A stretch of 40,040 nucleotides of DNA from JAQBGV01 sp032128395. Its GTDB lineage: Bacteria > Planctomycetota > UBA8108 > UBA1146. The notes under the pieces are model-generated. The model saw only the letters and a program-made list of their open reading frames with translations. It was not told where the DNA came from and made no database searches. Shown here one piece after another: positions 1 to 8,986 of this stretch (position 1 is the first letter of the stretch; every line of letters starts with the position of its first letter). The DNA is taken from the NCBI GenBank assembly GCA_032128395.1, contig JAQBGV010000189.1, positions 1 through 40,040 of the forward strand, given 5' to 3'. The position numbers and the translations under genes are program-made.

Positions 1-1
1 C

Positions 2-1426
<1,425 letters not shown>

Positions 1427-1478
1427 GGCGGGTGCGAGTATGCGGAGTGGCCTTGATTCGGGCGCCGACCGCGGCAAG

Positions 1479-1501
1479 ATGGAGTCTGTGAACAACTCCA
1501 T
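1479..1501 (+). other. Small inverted repeat upstream of the sigma fragment
   Basis: ATGGAGT and ACTCCAT form a perfect 7-bp stem around a 9-nt loop, 27 nt before the sigma start codon. There is no T-run, so it is not a convincing terminator for gcvP. It could be an operator or mRNA hairpin. The function is unknown. Confidence 0.35.
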
Positions 1502-1527
1502 CCCCGCCGTGGAAGGAGTATCTGTTG

Positions 1528-1950
1528 ATGGATGGCGACTCCAGCCTCGACCGCCCCCTCGCCGCCGAGTGGTTTCCGGAGTTCTACGACGAACTCCGTC
1601 GCCTCGCCGGCCACAAGCTGAGCGATGAACGACTCGGCCACACGCTCTCCGCGACCGCCCTCGTCCACGAAGCATTCGTGAAACTCTCCTCCCGCTCGAA
1701 GGGGTGGAGCGATTCGGTGCGCTTCCGCGCAGCCGCGTCCAAGGCGATGCGACAGATCCTCTGCGAACACGCGCGAGCGCGCGGCGCGGTGAAGAGGGGA
1801 AAAGGAGCGAAGCGGATCACTCTCGCCGAAGGAGTCCTGCTCGGGGAGGAATCCGACGATCAGCTCGAGCTCCTCGGCTTGCACGACGCGATCGAAGCCC
1901 TACGAAAACACCTCGGATGGCGCCCCGATGTGGGGGAACGGGCACCATGA
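1528..1950 (+). pseudogene. Truncated ECF-type RNA polymerase sigma factor (lacks region 4)
   Basis: The product (140 aa) begins like ECF sigma factors of the type expanded in Planctomycetota: FYDELRRLAGHKL, GHTLSATALVHEAFVKL, FRAAASKAMRQILCEHARAR and KRGKGAKRITL cover region 2 and the linker. Family members run to about 180-200 residues and end in a helix-turn-helix region 4 that reads the -35 element. Here homology stops after HDAIEALRKH, and 15 unrelated residues follow before TGA. I checked the other frames downstream and see no region 4, so this is a truncation rather than a simple frameshift. ATG 1528 has a good GGAAGGAG at 1511-1518, so it may still be translated; TTG at 1525 is the alternative start. 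Without region 4 it should not direct promoter recognition alone. The loss may relate to the adjacent HNH unit. Confidence 0.75.
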
Positions 1951-2020
1951 GCCACCTCGCACCGGGAAAGCCGCCGTCGAAACTCCGATGGTTTTTTCGT
2001 CGGGCAGCAGGATTCAGTAC

Positions 2021-2049
2021 TTGGAATACGAACACATGTTCGCTATACT
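2021..2049 (+). promoter_or_regulatory. Sigma70-type promoter with LexA-like (SOS) operator in the spacer
   Basis: TTGGAA (2021-2026) and TATACT (2044-2049) are separated by exactly 17 nt. The spacer contains CGAACACATGTTCG (2029-2042), which fits the CGAAC-N4-GTTCG LexA box known from Gram-positive bacteria and actinobacteria. Bound repressor would block RNA polymerase directly. The promoter faces the HNH gene, whose start lies ~110 nt downstream. The pattern is seen directly; control by LexA is inferred, because no lexA is in the window and the lineage's own box is not known from this sequence. Confidence 0.7.
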
Positions 2050-2160
2050 AGGTACGGGGAATCGGGGGACTGCTCGGCGCGGGTGCGCTGGCAGGAAAGG
2101 CGTGGACTGGCGGGTGGACAAGGTGGGGCCGGGGCATGCGCTGCCCAGAGAGGTCCTGCG

Positions 2161-3717
2161 ATGTCGAGTTCTTGTCTCGTGGTCATGCCTTCTGTCCGTG
2201 GGAGAGAGACCGGCTCTCATTCCGATCGCTCCCATTCGCGCGCCGAACCTGACTGCACGTCCAACGGCCCTGACCCCAGGGCTCCGCATGGTGCAGCGCC
2301 TCAATGCGCAGTTTCTGAGCTCTCTGCGGAGGAATTGCACCGCCTCGCCCTCCTCTCCTTCCGTGCGGGGAACCGTTCTCGGCTGAGGCTCATCCGCACG
2401 CTCCGTCTCCTGCGGGACACTCGTCTCCACTTCGAGCTTGGTTTCCCCAGCATTGTCGCGTACTCCCAGCAATACTTCGGATTTCGCAAGAGCGAGACCT
2501 ACCAGTCCCTGCGGGTCGCGGAGTCCCTCGATGCTCTCCCCGGTTGTGCATCTGAGTTCTCTGACGGACGGGTCGGGTGGTCGGCACTCAAGCAGATCAC
2601 GCGAGTCGCCGTGCCCGCTACGGAGGGGGAGTGGCTTACGTTCGCCGCGGGGAAATCGGTCGACGCGGTCCGAGCGGAGGTCGAACACGCCGTCAGCGCA
2701 GGCCGGGACCGGCCGCGCGACCGCCGCTACGGCCTCCCCGATCTGAAGGTCCGTGTCCAGCTCGAGATGACCCGCACCGAGCACGAGATCTTCCGCCGAG
2801 CGATGGAGACGGTCTGCGGAGAGATCGCGGAGTCGCTCTCCGGCCAGCGCGTCTCGCTCACGGGCGCACTCCTCTTCCTCTCGGAGAAGCTGCTCGCAGG
2901 GGAGTCCGCACGTGCGGACTCTGCGGATGCGGGCTCGGACTCGGAGTCTCTGCAGGGGGGGCCTCCAAGTCGCACCCTCCTCTATCACGTCTGCCCCGAC
3001 TGTCGGCGCGGGAGGATGGAAACGCAGGGCGGTGGGGTCGAGGTTTCCCCTGCAGTGATCGATCGGATCGAGGGGAACTCTCGGCGGGAAGTGATCGATC
3101 CCGCGGAAGAGGTCGCCGTTACCCGTCACGTCGAGGCCCCCGAGGTGGATCGCCCGAACTCACCGAGTCTCCGGCGGAAGGTCCTCCTTCGTGACGGGCG
3201 TCGGTGTGCGAATCCGTGCTGCGGTCGGCCGGCGGAGCACTGCCATCACATCATCTACCGTCGGGACGGCGGGCGCACCGCCTTGTGGAACGAGACCGCG
3301 GTCTGTGGTCGCTGCCACGCGCTGATCCATGCGGGGTTGCTACTGGTCTCCGGAGATCCCGCACTCGAGCTGCAGTGGGTTCCGCGCGGGGGCGAGCTGG
3401 ACCGCCGGCCGAACTTCCGCCCGGAGGCGGACGCGGAGGAGCTCATCGCCGTGAAGCCGGCCCCGCCCGAAGGCGAGTTCGCACGTGCGGACAACCATGG
3501 GAGAGCCCGCCCCCGAACCGAGGACCAGTCCGCACGTGCGGACTCGCTGGACCAGATGCGCGCGGTCCGATCCACTGAGGCGGTCGCGACGAGAGCGGGG
3601 TCTGGGCCACAGTTCGGGAACGGAGCACTCAGCGGGGTCGGGCCACTCGTGGAGAAGAGATACTCGAGGATTCGCACAGGGTCTGCGATGTTCAGCAGCC
3701 CCAGTCCCCTCGGATGA
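2161..3717 (+). CDS. HNH endonuclease, large multicopy-type family
   Basis: This 518-aa protein has an N-terminal helical region of the kind found in large HNH proteins (FELGFPSIVAYSQQYFGF, then a segment around WSALKQITRVAVPATEGEW) and a C-terminal HNH nuclease domain at about residues 340-395. The zinc and catalytic residues are visible: CANPCC, EHCHHIIYRRDGG, the WNE asparagine, and CGRCHALIH. The start at 2161 is chosen because AGAGAGG lies 7 nt upstream; the in-frame extension back to 2083 has no ribosome site and looks non-coding. The protein carries three copies of an (S/F)ARAD(S/N) peptide encoded by a DNA palindrome. The preceding promoter has an SOS-type operator. Similar DUF222/13E12-type HNH proteins in actinobacteria are multicopy and some are LexA-regulated; the parallel is inferred, and the DNA target is unknown. 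Confidence 0.85.
   Translation: MSSSCLVVMPSVRGRETGSHSDRSHSRAEPDCTSNGPDPRAPHGAAPQCAVSELSAEELHRLALLSFRAGNRSRLRLIRTLRLLRDTRLHFELGFPSIVAYSQQYFGFRKSETYQSLRVAESLDALPGCASEFSDGRVGWSALKQITRVAVPATEGEWLTFAAGKSVDAVRAEVEHAVSAGRDRPRDRRYGLPDLKVRVQLEMTRTEHEIFRRAMETVCGEIAESLSGQRVSLTGALLFLSEKLLAGESARADSADAGSDSESLQGGPPSRTLLYHVCPDCRRGRMETQGGGVEVSPAVIDRIEGNSRREVIDPAEEVAVTRHVEAPEVDRPNSPSLRRKVLLRDGRRCANPCCGRPAEHCHHIIYRRDGGRTALWNETAVCGRCHALIHAGLLLVSGDPALELQWVPRGGELDRRPNFRPEADAEELIAVKPAPPEGEFARADNHGRARPRTEDQSARADSLDQMRAVRSTEAVATRAGSGPQFGNGALSGVGPLVEKRYSRIRTGSAMFSSPSPLG
2902..2921. repeat. 20-bp perfect palindrome inside the HNH gene (copy 1)
   Basis: The core GTCCGCACGTGCGGAC is extended by AG/CT to a perfect 20-bp palindrome. 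It encodes ESARADS. It is one of three copies in this gene and sits in a linker between the helical region and the HNH domain. Confidence 0.85.
3477..3492. repeat. Palindrome copy 2 (one mismatch) inside the HNH gene
   Basis: GTTCGCACGTGCGGAC differs from the 16-bp core by one base, and the mismatch breaks one base pair. It encodes EFARADN. It lies C-terminal to the HNH domain, in the low-complexity tail. Confidence 0.75.
3527..3544. repeat. 18-bp perfect palindrome inside the HNH gene (copy 3)
   Basis: AGTCCGCACGTGCGGACT repeats copy 1 exactly over 18 bp. It encodes QSARADS. Copies 2 and 3 lie about 50 bp apart in the same reading frame. Confidence 0.85.
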
Positions 3718-3773
3718 AGTTCCGGGCGGTCACCTCGAATTCGACCACAAAGCCATCGTTCCCCCGACGAAAC

Positions 3774-3809
3774 ACTCCCAGGAAGCGCCACGCCTCCTGG
3801 GAGTTTCTT
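3774..3809 (+). terminator. Hairpin terminator between convergent HNH gene and lysC
   Basis: ACTCCCAGGA (3774-3783) pairs with TCCTGGGAGT (3795-3804), and TTTCTT follows. The HNH gene ends at 3717 and lysC comes from the other side ending at 3897, so the hairpin sits where a terminator is expected. The T-tract is short, so efficiency is uncertain. Confidence 0.65.
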
Positions 3810-3896
3810 GATCTTGATTCGCGACTTCCGCGCGTTGCCCGCTCAGGGTGCGACGGCGCCCGCGCTCGGGTAGCGACGACGGATTGCCCGCCGCTG

Positions 3897-5135
3897 CTAC
3901 TCCAGCTCCACGAGCGCCGCGTGCAGCGCATTCGCCGCCCTCGCGAGCGACGACTGCGGAATCACGCAGCTGATCACCAAGTTCGAGGTCGAGATCACGT
4001 CGATGTTGACCCCCTCGTTCGCGAGGGTGGCGAAGATCTTCGCGGCGATCGCCGGCTCTCGGGCGATCCCCTCGCCGACCACGCTCAGGAGCGCGACGCC
4101 GTCGTCGATGATCCACGACCCGCCGCCGACCGCCTGCACCACTCTCTCGAGGATTTTCTCGTCGAGCGGGGCGTCCGTCGGAATGATCAAGGTGATGTCG
4201 TTGTGCTTCTCGTGACTCTGGGCCTGGACGATCAGCCGCACCGAGATGTTCGCCTCGCCGAGGACCTCGAACACTCTCGCCGCAACCCCCGGGGTGTCGG
4301 GCACCCCGACGAGCGAGACCTTGCGGACGTTCGGATCATCGGTGATCGCGCGGACCACGACCTGTTCCATGGAGAGCTCCTCCTGCGGAGGTTCGATGCG
4401 GGTCCCCGTTCCCGGGCGGGTCGAGGAAGCGACGATCAGCGGGACGTTGAAGCGTCTTGCGACTTCGACCGAGCGACCGTGGAGCACTCGCGCCCCGAAC
4501 GTCGCCATCTCGAGCATCTCATCGGAAGACAAGCGCTCGAGCTTTCTCGCAGCGGGGACGACCCTCGGATCGGCGGTGTAGACGCCATCGACGTCGGTCA
4601 GGATCTCACAACCACTGGCGTGGAGGGCTGCGGCGAGAGCGACGGCGCTGGTGTCGGAGCCGCCTCGACCGAGGGTGGTGATGTCCTCGGCGGCATTCTC
4701 GCCCTGAAAACCCGCGACGACGACCACGCGGTCGCGCTCGAGCTCGGCCTGGATCCGAACGGGATGGATCGAGACGATTCGCGCCTGCGAGTAACGATCG
4801 TCGGTGCGAATCCCGCCCTGCCGACCGGAGAAACTGATCGCGGAGATCCCCTCCTCCTCGAGCGCGATCGAGAGGAGCGCCATCGACTGCTGTTCCCCCG
4901 CCGAGAGGAGGACGTCGAGCTCGCGCCTGGACGGTTTCTCGGAGAGTTGTCGCGCGAGGTCCAGCAATCGGTCGGTGGTGTCGCCCATCGCCGAGACGAC
5001 GACCACGACGCGGTGACCGCCCTCCCGCCGCTCCGCGATTCGGCGGACTGCGTTCCGCATCAGTTCTGGCGTGGCGACACTGGTCCCCCCGAACTTCATC
5101 ACCCAGATCGTCGTGGTCGCCACTTCGCCGCTCAT
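3897..5135 (-). CDS. lysC: Aspartate kinase
   Basis: The enzyme phosphorylates aspartate, the first committed step to lysine, threonine and methionine. The 412-aa product starts MSGEVATTTIW and carries the kinase signature KFGGTS (K14), GRGGSDTSAVALAAAL, and DVDGVYTADPR, followed by two C-terminal ACT-type regulatory segments (around VSLVGVPDTPGVAARVF and the GEGIAREPAIAAKIF region). This is the layout of a monofunctional, feedback-regulated enzyme. The start is set by the ATGA overlap with the thrB stop (5132-5135); the frame stays open far upstream, but that part is antisense-like extension inside thrB. It is the last gene of the hom-thrC-thrB-lysC cluster, so the branch-point kinase is probably translated in step with thrB. 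Confidence 0.95.
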   Translation of the reverse strand: MSGEVATTTIWVMKFGGTSVATPELMRNAVRRIAERREGGHRVVVVVSAMGDTTDRLLDLARQLSEKPSRRELDVLLSAGEQQSMALLSIALEEEGISAISFSGRQGGIRTDDRYSQARIVSIHPVRIQAELERDRVVVVAGFQGENAAEDITTLGRGGSDTSAVALAAALHASGCEILTDVDGVYTADPRVVPAARKLERLSSDEMLEMATFGARVLHGRSVEVARRFNVPLIVASSTRPGTGTRIEPPQEELSMEQVVVRAITDDPNVRKVSLVGVPDTPGVAARVFEVLGEANISVRLIVQAQSHEKHNDITLIIPTDAPLDEKILERVVQAVGGGSWIIDDGVALLSVVGEGIAREPAIAAKIFATLANEGVNIDVISTSNLVISCVIPQSSLARAANALHAALVELE

Positions 5136-6046
5136 GTCGCACCCTCGAGACGCACCCCGGCGCGATCGATCCCGATCCGGTGTAGTTCCGCCTCGACTCC
5201 CACCGCCTTCAGGACCTCCACCGACTCCACTCCCGCGTTCTTCGCGCGCGTGTCTGCGGGCACGAACGCGGCGAGGGTGGGGCCGGCGCCGCTGAGCCAG
5301 GCGCCTCCGAGGTCCGGATCCGCGCGCAGGGCGGAGAGGGCATCGGCGAGGCCAGGGACGAGGGGAAGTCGGTAGCGTTCGTGGAGGTGGTCCGAACAAC
5401 CGATGCGCACCGCTTCCCAGTCCCCCCGCGCGAGACCGGAGAGGAGCACGCTGAGAGACTGTAGATTCTGGACGCTCGCGGAGCGACTGTAGGCGGTCGG
5501 CAGGATCGAGCGCGCCGTGCTGGTCGGGACCGGGATCTTCGGAATCACGAGGAGAAGTTCGACCCCCTGGTCGGCGAGCACACCCGGCCAACTTCGCCAG
5601 CGCCGGCCCTCGCGGCCGCAGACGCGAAACCCACCGAAAGCGCAGGCACTCGCGTTGTCGGGGTGATTCTCGTTCTGCGTGACGCCCTCGAAGATCACGT
5701 GACGCGGGGGGAGCGCACCATCGCGGAGCAGGTACCCCGCTGCGAGACCCGCCGCACGCGCCGCGGCGGAAGAACCGAGCCCACGCGCCACCGGGATTTC
5801 GCTGTGGATCCTCCACGCCGCGCGATCCGCCGCGTCCCCGGCGATCGTGCGCGCGGTCTTGATGACCACGTTCCGGCCGTCGGGGGGGAGGATCTCCTTC
5901 CCCTCACCGTCGAGGACGACCGAGAACCCCGTCGGGGAATCGGCTTCGATCTTCACTTCGATCGCCAGCCCGACCGCCAGCCCGAGGGCATCGAAGCCCG
6001 GACCGATGTTCGAAGTGCTCGCGGGGGCGATGATGCGCGGGGTCAT
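5132..6046 (-). CDS. thrB: Homoserine kinase
   Basis: This GHMP-family kinase phosphorylates homoserine to O-phosphohomoserine. The 304-aa protein starts MTPRIIAPASTSNIGPGFDALG, the usual homoserine kinase N-terminus, and has the ATP-binding ARGLGSSAA motif at 87-95 and a C-terminal GAWLSGAGPTLAAF segment typical of the GHMP C-terminal domain. Length matches the family. ATG at 6046 overlaps the thrC stop by 4 nt, and its TGA overlaps the lysC start by 4 nt, indicating tight translational coupling across three genes. Confidence 0.95.
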   Translation of the reverse strand: MTPRIIAPASTSNIGPGFDALGLAVGLAIEVKIEADSPTGFSVVLDGEGKEILPPDGRNVVIKTARTIAGDAADRAAWRIHSEIPVARGLGSSAAARAAGLAAGYLLRDGALPPRHVIFEGVTQNENHPDNASACAFGGFRVCGREGRRWRSWPGVLADQGVELLLVIPKIPVPTSTARSILPTAYSRSASVQNLQSLSVLLSGLARGDWEAVRIGCSDHLHERYRLPLVPGLADALSALRADPDLGGAWLSGAGPTLAAFVPADTRAKNAGVESVEVLKAVGVEAELHRIGIDRAGVRLEGAT

Positions 6047-7101
6047 CCGATATCCATCCGCCGCCTGAGGATGTTCGCGTCGGCGGGGATCGGGTCTGGG
6101 ATCACCACGCCAGCGACCGCTCGGTCCGGATCCTTGAGACCGTGCCCGGTGAGGGTGCAGACGATCGTTCCTCCCTCGGGCGCGGGAGGTTCACCTCTGT
6201 CGTGCGACTGGAGGAGCCCCGCGATCGAGGCCGCGCTCGCAGGTTCGCAGAAAACCCCTTCGTTCGCGGCGACCCAGTGGAAGGCCGCGAGGATCTGCTC
6301 GTCGGTGACCGAGGTGATCGATCCCTCTGACTCGCGTACCGCCGCAAGCGCGCCCTTCCAGCTCGCCGGGTTGCCGATACGGATCGCAGTCGCGATCGTC
6401 TCCGGCGCCTCGACCGGGTGGCCGAGCACGATCGGGGCGGCTCCGGCGGCCTGGACACCGCACATGCGTGGCAGCCGCGTGATCGCTCCCGCCGCGTGGA
6501 ACTCGCGATAACCCTTCCAGGTGGCGGTGATGTTCCCGGCGTTTCCGACCGGGAGGAAGTGCGCGTCCGGTGGGCCGCCGAGCGCCTCGCAGATCTCGAA
6601 CGCCTTCGTTTTCTGCCCCTCGATGCGGAACGGGTTCACCGAGTTGACGAGTGCGATCCCGTCTTCCTTCGCCATTTCGATGACGAGCTCGAGCGCTTGG
6701 TCGAAGTTACCATCGAGCGTGATCACTTCGGCTCCGTGCATCACCGCCTGGGCGAGTTTCCCCACCGCCACCTTGCCCGCCGGGAGCACGACCCAGCAGC
6801 GCATCCCGGCGCGTCCCGCGTATGCGGCGGCGCTCGCCGAAGTGTTCCCCGTCGATGCGCAGATCACGCCGCGATTCCCCTCCTCGAGCGCCTTCGAGAC
6901 CGCCAGCGTCATGCCGCGGTCCTTGAACGATCCGGTTGGGTTCAGCCCTTCGAACTTGAGGAAGACCCGCCGGTCGCCTCCGAGTCGGGCGGCGAGCCGG
7001 GGAGCCGGGATCAGCGGCGTCGATCCCTCCTCGAGGGACACGACCGGGGTCGCGTCCGTCACGGGGAGCCAACGTCGGTAGCGCTCGATCAATCCAGCCA
7101 C
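6043..7101 (-). CDS. thrC: Threonine synthase
   Basis: This PLP enzyme converts O-phosphohomoserine to threonine. The 352-aa product has LKFEGLNPTGSFKDRGM with the PLP lysine at K60, ASTGNTSASAAAYAGRAG, the GNAGN phosphate-binding loop and a C-terminal CTLTGHGLKDP. It is the shorter threonine synthase type. The start is GTG at 7101, preceded by AAGGAG at 8-nt spacing; an ATG slightly upstream is out of frame. It follows hom by 13 nt and overlaps thrB by 4 nt. Confidence 0.95.
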   Translation of the reverse strand: MAGLIERYRRWLPVTDATPVVSLEEGSTPLIPAPRLAARLGGDRRVFLKFEGLNPTGSFKDRGMTLAVSKALEEGNRGVICASTGNTSASAAAYAGRAGMRCWVVLPAGKVAVGKLAQAVMHGAEVITLDGNFDQALELVIEMAKEDGIALVNSVNPFRIEGQKTKAFEICEALGGPPDAHFLPVGNAGNITATWKGYREFHAAGAITRLPRMCGVQAAGAAPIVLGHPVEAPETIATAIRIGNPASWKGALAAVRESEGSITSVTDEQILAAFHWVAANEGVFCEPASAASIAGLLQSHDRGEPPAPEGGTIVCTLTGHGLKDPDRAVAGVVIPDPIPADANILRRRMDIG

Positions 7102-7114
7102 GGCATCGTCTCCT

Positions 7115-8386
7115 TCAAGCCTGGACGCGGAGCCGCAAGGGATCCTCGCTCAGGATCCCGTTCGGGTGAAGCCGTTCGAGCGCGCGGTCGAGGGTCGTCG
7201 TCGGGACCGGGTGCGTGACCAGGTGCACCGGCACGCGGTCGGGGTCCGTCCCTTCCGGCTGCTCGACCGACGCGATGCTGACCTCCTCCTCGGCGAGCGC
7301 TCCGGCGATGCGAGCGAGCACTCCGGGACGGTCCTTCGCTCGGAAGCGCACATAGTGCCGTGCGGGGAGAGTCCCCGGATCGAGGACCTCGAGGGGGATC
7401 CCGGGATCGCGTGGCGTCTGCCCCTCCCCCCGGGCTGCGCGCAAGATGTCGGCGACGACGCTCCCCGCGGTGGGGAGACCCCCCGCGCCCTTTCCCTGCA
7501 AGACCAGTGTGCCGAACGTCTCGGCCTCGATCCGTACCGCGTTGTATTCGTCATGGACCACGGCGAGCTCGCTCCCGGCTTCGATCCAGGTCGGTGCGAC
7601 CCCGAGTGAGATCCCGTTCTCATGCCGCTCGAGGGTCGCGAGCGACTTGAGTGTCCAGCGGTGCCGCGCGCCGAAGGCGAGGTCCAAGGGTTCGATCCGT
7701 TCGATCCCCTCGACGCGGATCCCTTCGAGCGGCACCGAGCGGCCGAGGATGATTCGGGCGAGCAGTGCGAGCTTGTGCGCCGAATCCCAGCCGGAGATGT
7801 CGAGCGCCGGGTCCGCCTCGGCGAATCCGTCGCGCTGCGCTTCGGCGAGCGCATCGAGGAAGGGGACCCCCTGTTCGAGCCGGCCGAGGATACGGTTCGT
7901 CGTGCCGTTCAGGATCCCCGTCAGTCGATCGATCGGCCCGGCGGGGAGACCCTGCTGCAGGACTTGGAGGATCGGGATCGCGGCCGCTACCGAAGCCTCG
8001 AACAGGAGCCGTCGGCCATGCTCCCGGGCGAGCGCGAAGAGCTCCTCCCCCGAGGTGGCGAGCACTGCCTTGTTCGCGGTGACCACGTCCTTCCCCGCTT
8101 CGAGGGCGGCGCGAATCCACTCCCGTGGCTGATCGACCCCGCCGACCAACTCGACCACGCAATCGATCTCCGGATCGCGGCAGAGGAGGAGGGGCTCGCC
8201 GTCGACCTTGGCGGAGCAACCGACGGGGAGCTCCCGGGGGCGACTGGGGTCGCCGACGGAGATCCGCACGACTTCGAGGGGACGTCCAGCGCGCTCGCGG
8301 CACTCATCCCGAGTGCGCGAGAGCAGCTCGACGACCCCCCGACCGACGGTTCCGAACCCGAGCAGGCCGAGACGGTAGGGCTTCAT
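7115..8386 (-). CDS. hom: Homoserine dehydrogenase
   Basis: The enzyme reduces aspartate semialdehyde to homoserine with NAD(P)H. The 423-aa protein has an N-terminal Rossmann motif (GLLGFGTVGRG), the VVTANKAVLA segment with the conserved lysine near 106, GILNGTTNRIL and FAEADPALDISGWDSAHKLALL in the catalytic domain, and a C-terminal ACT domain (YVRFRAKDRPGVLARIAGAL) for allosteric control by threonine. It is monofunctional, matching the separate lysC. It heads the threonine cluster; 48 nt separate it from the exported protein gene upstream on the same strand, so it may have its own promoter or read through from that operon. Confidence 0.95.
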   Translation of the reverse strand: MKPYRLGLLGFGTVGRGVVELLSRTRDECRERAGRPLEVVRISVGDPSRPRELPVGCSAKVDGEPLLLCRDPEIDCVVELVGGVDQPREWIRAALEAGKDVVTANKAVLATSGEELFALAREHGRRLLFEASVAAAIPILQVLQQGLPAGPIDRLTGILNGTTNRILGRLEQGVPFLDALAEAQRDGFAEADPALDISGWDSAHKLALLARIILGRSVPLEGIRVEGIERIEPLDLAFGARHRWTLKSLATLERHENGISLGVAPTWIEAGSELAVVHDEYNAVRIEAETFGTLVLQGKGAGGLPTAGSVVADILRAARGEGQTPRDPGIPLEVLDPGTLPARHYVRFRAKDRPGVLARIAGALAEEEVSIASVEQPEGTDPDRVPVHLVTHPVPTTTLDRALERLHPNGILSEDPLRLRVQA

Positions 8387-8434
8387 GTCTCCACTATCGG
8401 CCTGGGGACAGGGCCCGTGTAGAGACGAGTCTGG

Positions 8435-8908
8435 TTACTTGTGGCCCTTGTCCAGGATCAGGACAACCTGTTGGCCGCCGACCTTGAGCTTCGGATCGCG
8501 GAGGATCATCGGGAACCGGTTCACGGTGAAGGTGCCGATCGTCTTCTTCTCGCGGATGATCTCCACCGTCATCGTCTTCCCCGTGGTCGTGATCTGGACC
8601 TCGCCGAGCTTCTCGGGGAGCTGGATCTTGGTCGTGGTCCCCTTCTTCACCGACGTGAGCTTCGTCTCGGCGAGTCGGAAACGCTTCGAGACGACGAGGA
8701 GCTGGTCGCGGTAGGGCTTGAGCTTGTCGGGGATGTTCTCGGTGTCCCCCGGTTCGGCGACCGCGGTGAAGAGAGTGACCTTCTGCTCTGCCTCGTCATC
8801 CGCGCGCAGGGATGGGGTCGAGCCGAAGACCAGCAACAGTGGGAGGGCGAGGAAGATCGCTCCCGTCCGGCACCATCGGGGGAGCGTGCGTTCGATCGTT
8901 CGGATCAT
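8435..8908 (-). CDS. Exported protein of unknown function
   Basis: The 157-aa product starts MIRTIERTLPRWCRTG, then a hydrophobic stretch (AIFLALPLLLVFG) and an A-D-D cleavage-like site: a signal peptide. The mature part is a small beta-rich domain (KVTLFTAVAEPGDTENIPDKL, then KTMTVEIIREKKTIGTFTV) with no motif I recognise. The start at 8908 has GGGAGG 5 nt upstream; an ATG at 8926 would add six residues but lies before that ribosome site. It is the fourth gene of the larC-sigma-anti-sigma series and could be an envelope target or part of that response; this is positional inference only. Confidence 0.7.
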   Translation of the reverse strand: MIRTIERTLPRWCRTGAIFLALPLLLVFGSTPSLRADDEAEQKVTLFTAVAEPGDTENIPDKLKPYRDQLLVVSKRFRLAETKLTSVKKGTTTKIQLPEKLGEVQITTTGKTMTVEIIREKKTIGTFTVNRFPMILRDPKLKVGGQQVVLILDKGHK

Positions 8909-8930
8909 CTCGGCCTCCCATCGCATTACC

Positions 8931-8985
8931 CGAAGACGCCTTCCTCGAAGACGCCTTCCCCGAAGACGCCTTCCTCGAAGACGCC
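8931..8985. repeat. 15-bp tandem repeat, 3.7 copies, intergenic
   Basis: CGAAGACGCCTTCC(T/C) is repeated at 8931, 8946, 8961 and (10 nt) 8976, nearly without mismatch. It fills almost all of the gap between the stop of the anti-sigma gene and the ribosome site of the exported-protein gene, so it will be transcribed if these genes are co-transcribed. Confidence 0.9.
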
Positions 8986-8986
8986 G

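Noticed and set aside
1528..2051. Frameshift as explanation for the short sigma factor
   Set aside because: No region-4 helix-turn-helix is readable in the other frames after 1890, so a simple frameshift would not restore the protein.
3714..5375. 553-aa open frame on the plus strand across lysC and thrB
   Set aside because: It is antisense to two clear enzymes. High GC makes long shadow frames common; the composition (Arg/Asp/His-rich) and lack of any domain mark it as a shadow. The same applies to long antisense frames over the PATAN gene (19911-21197), the barrels (27332-29047), purH (33811-35286) and clpB (38193-39647).
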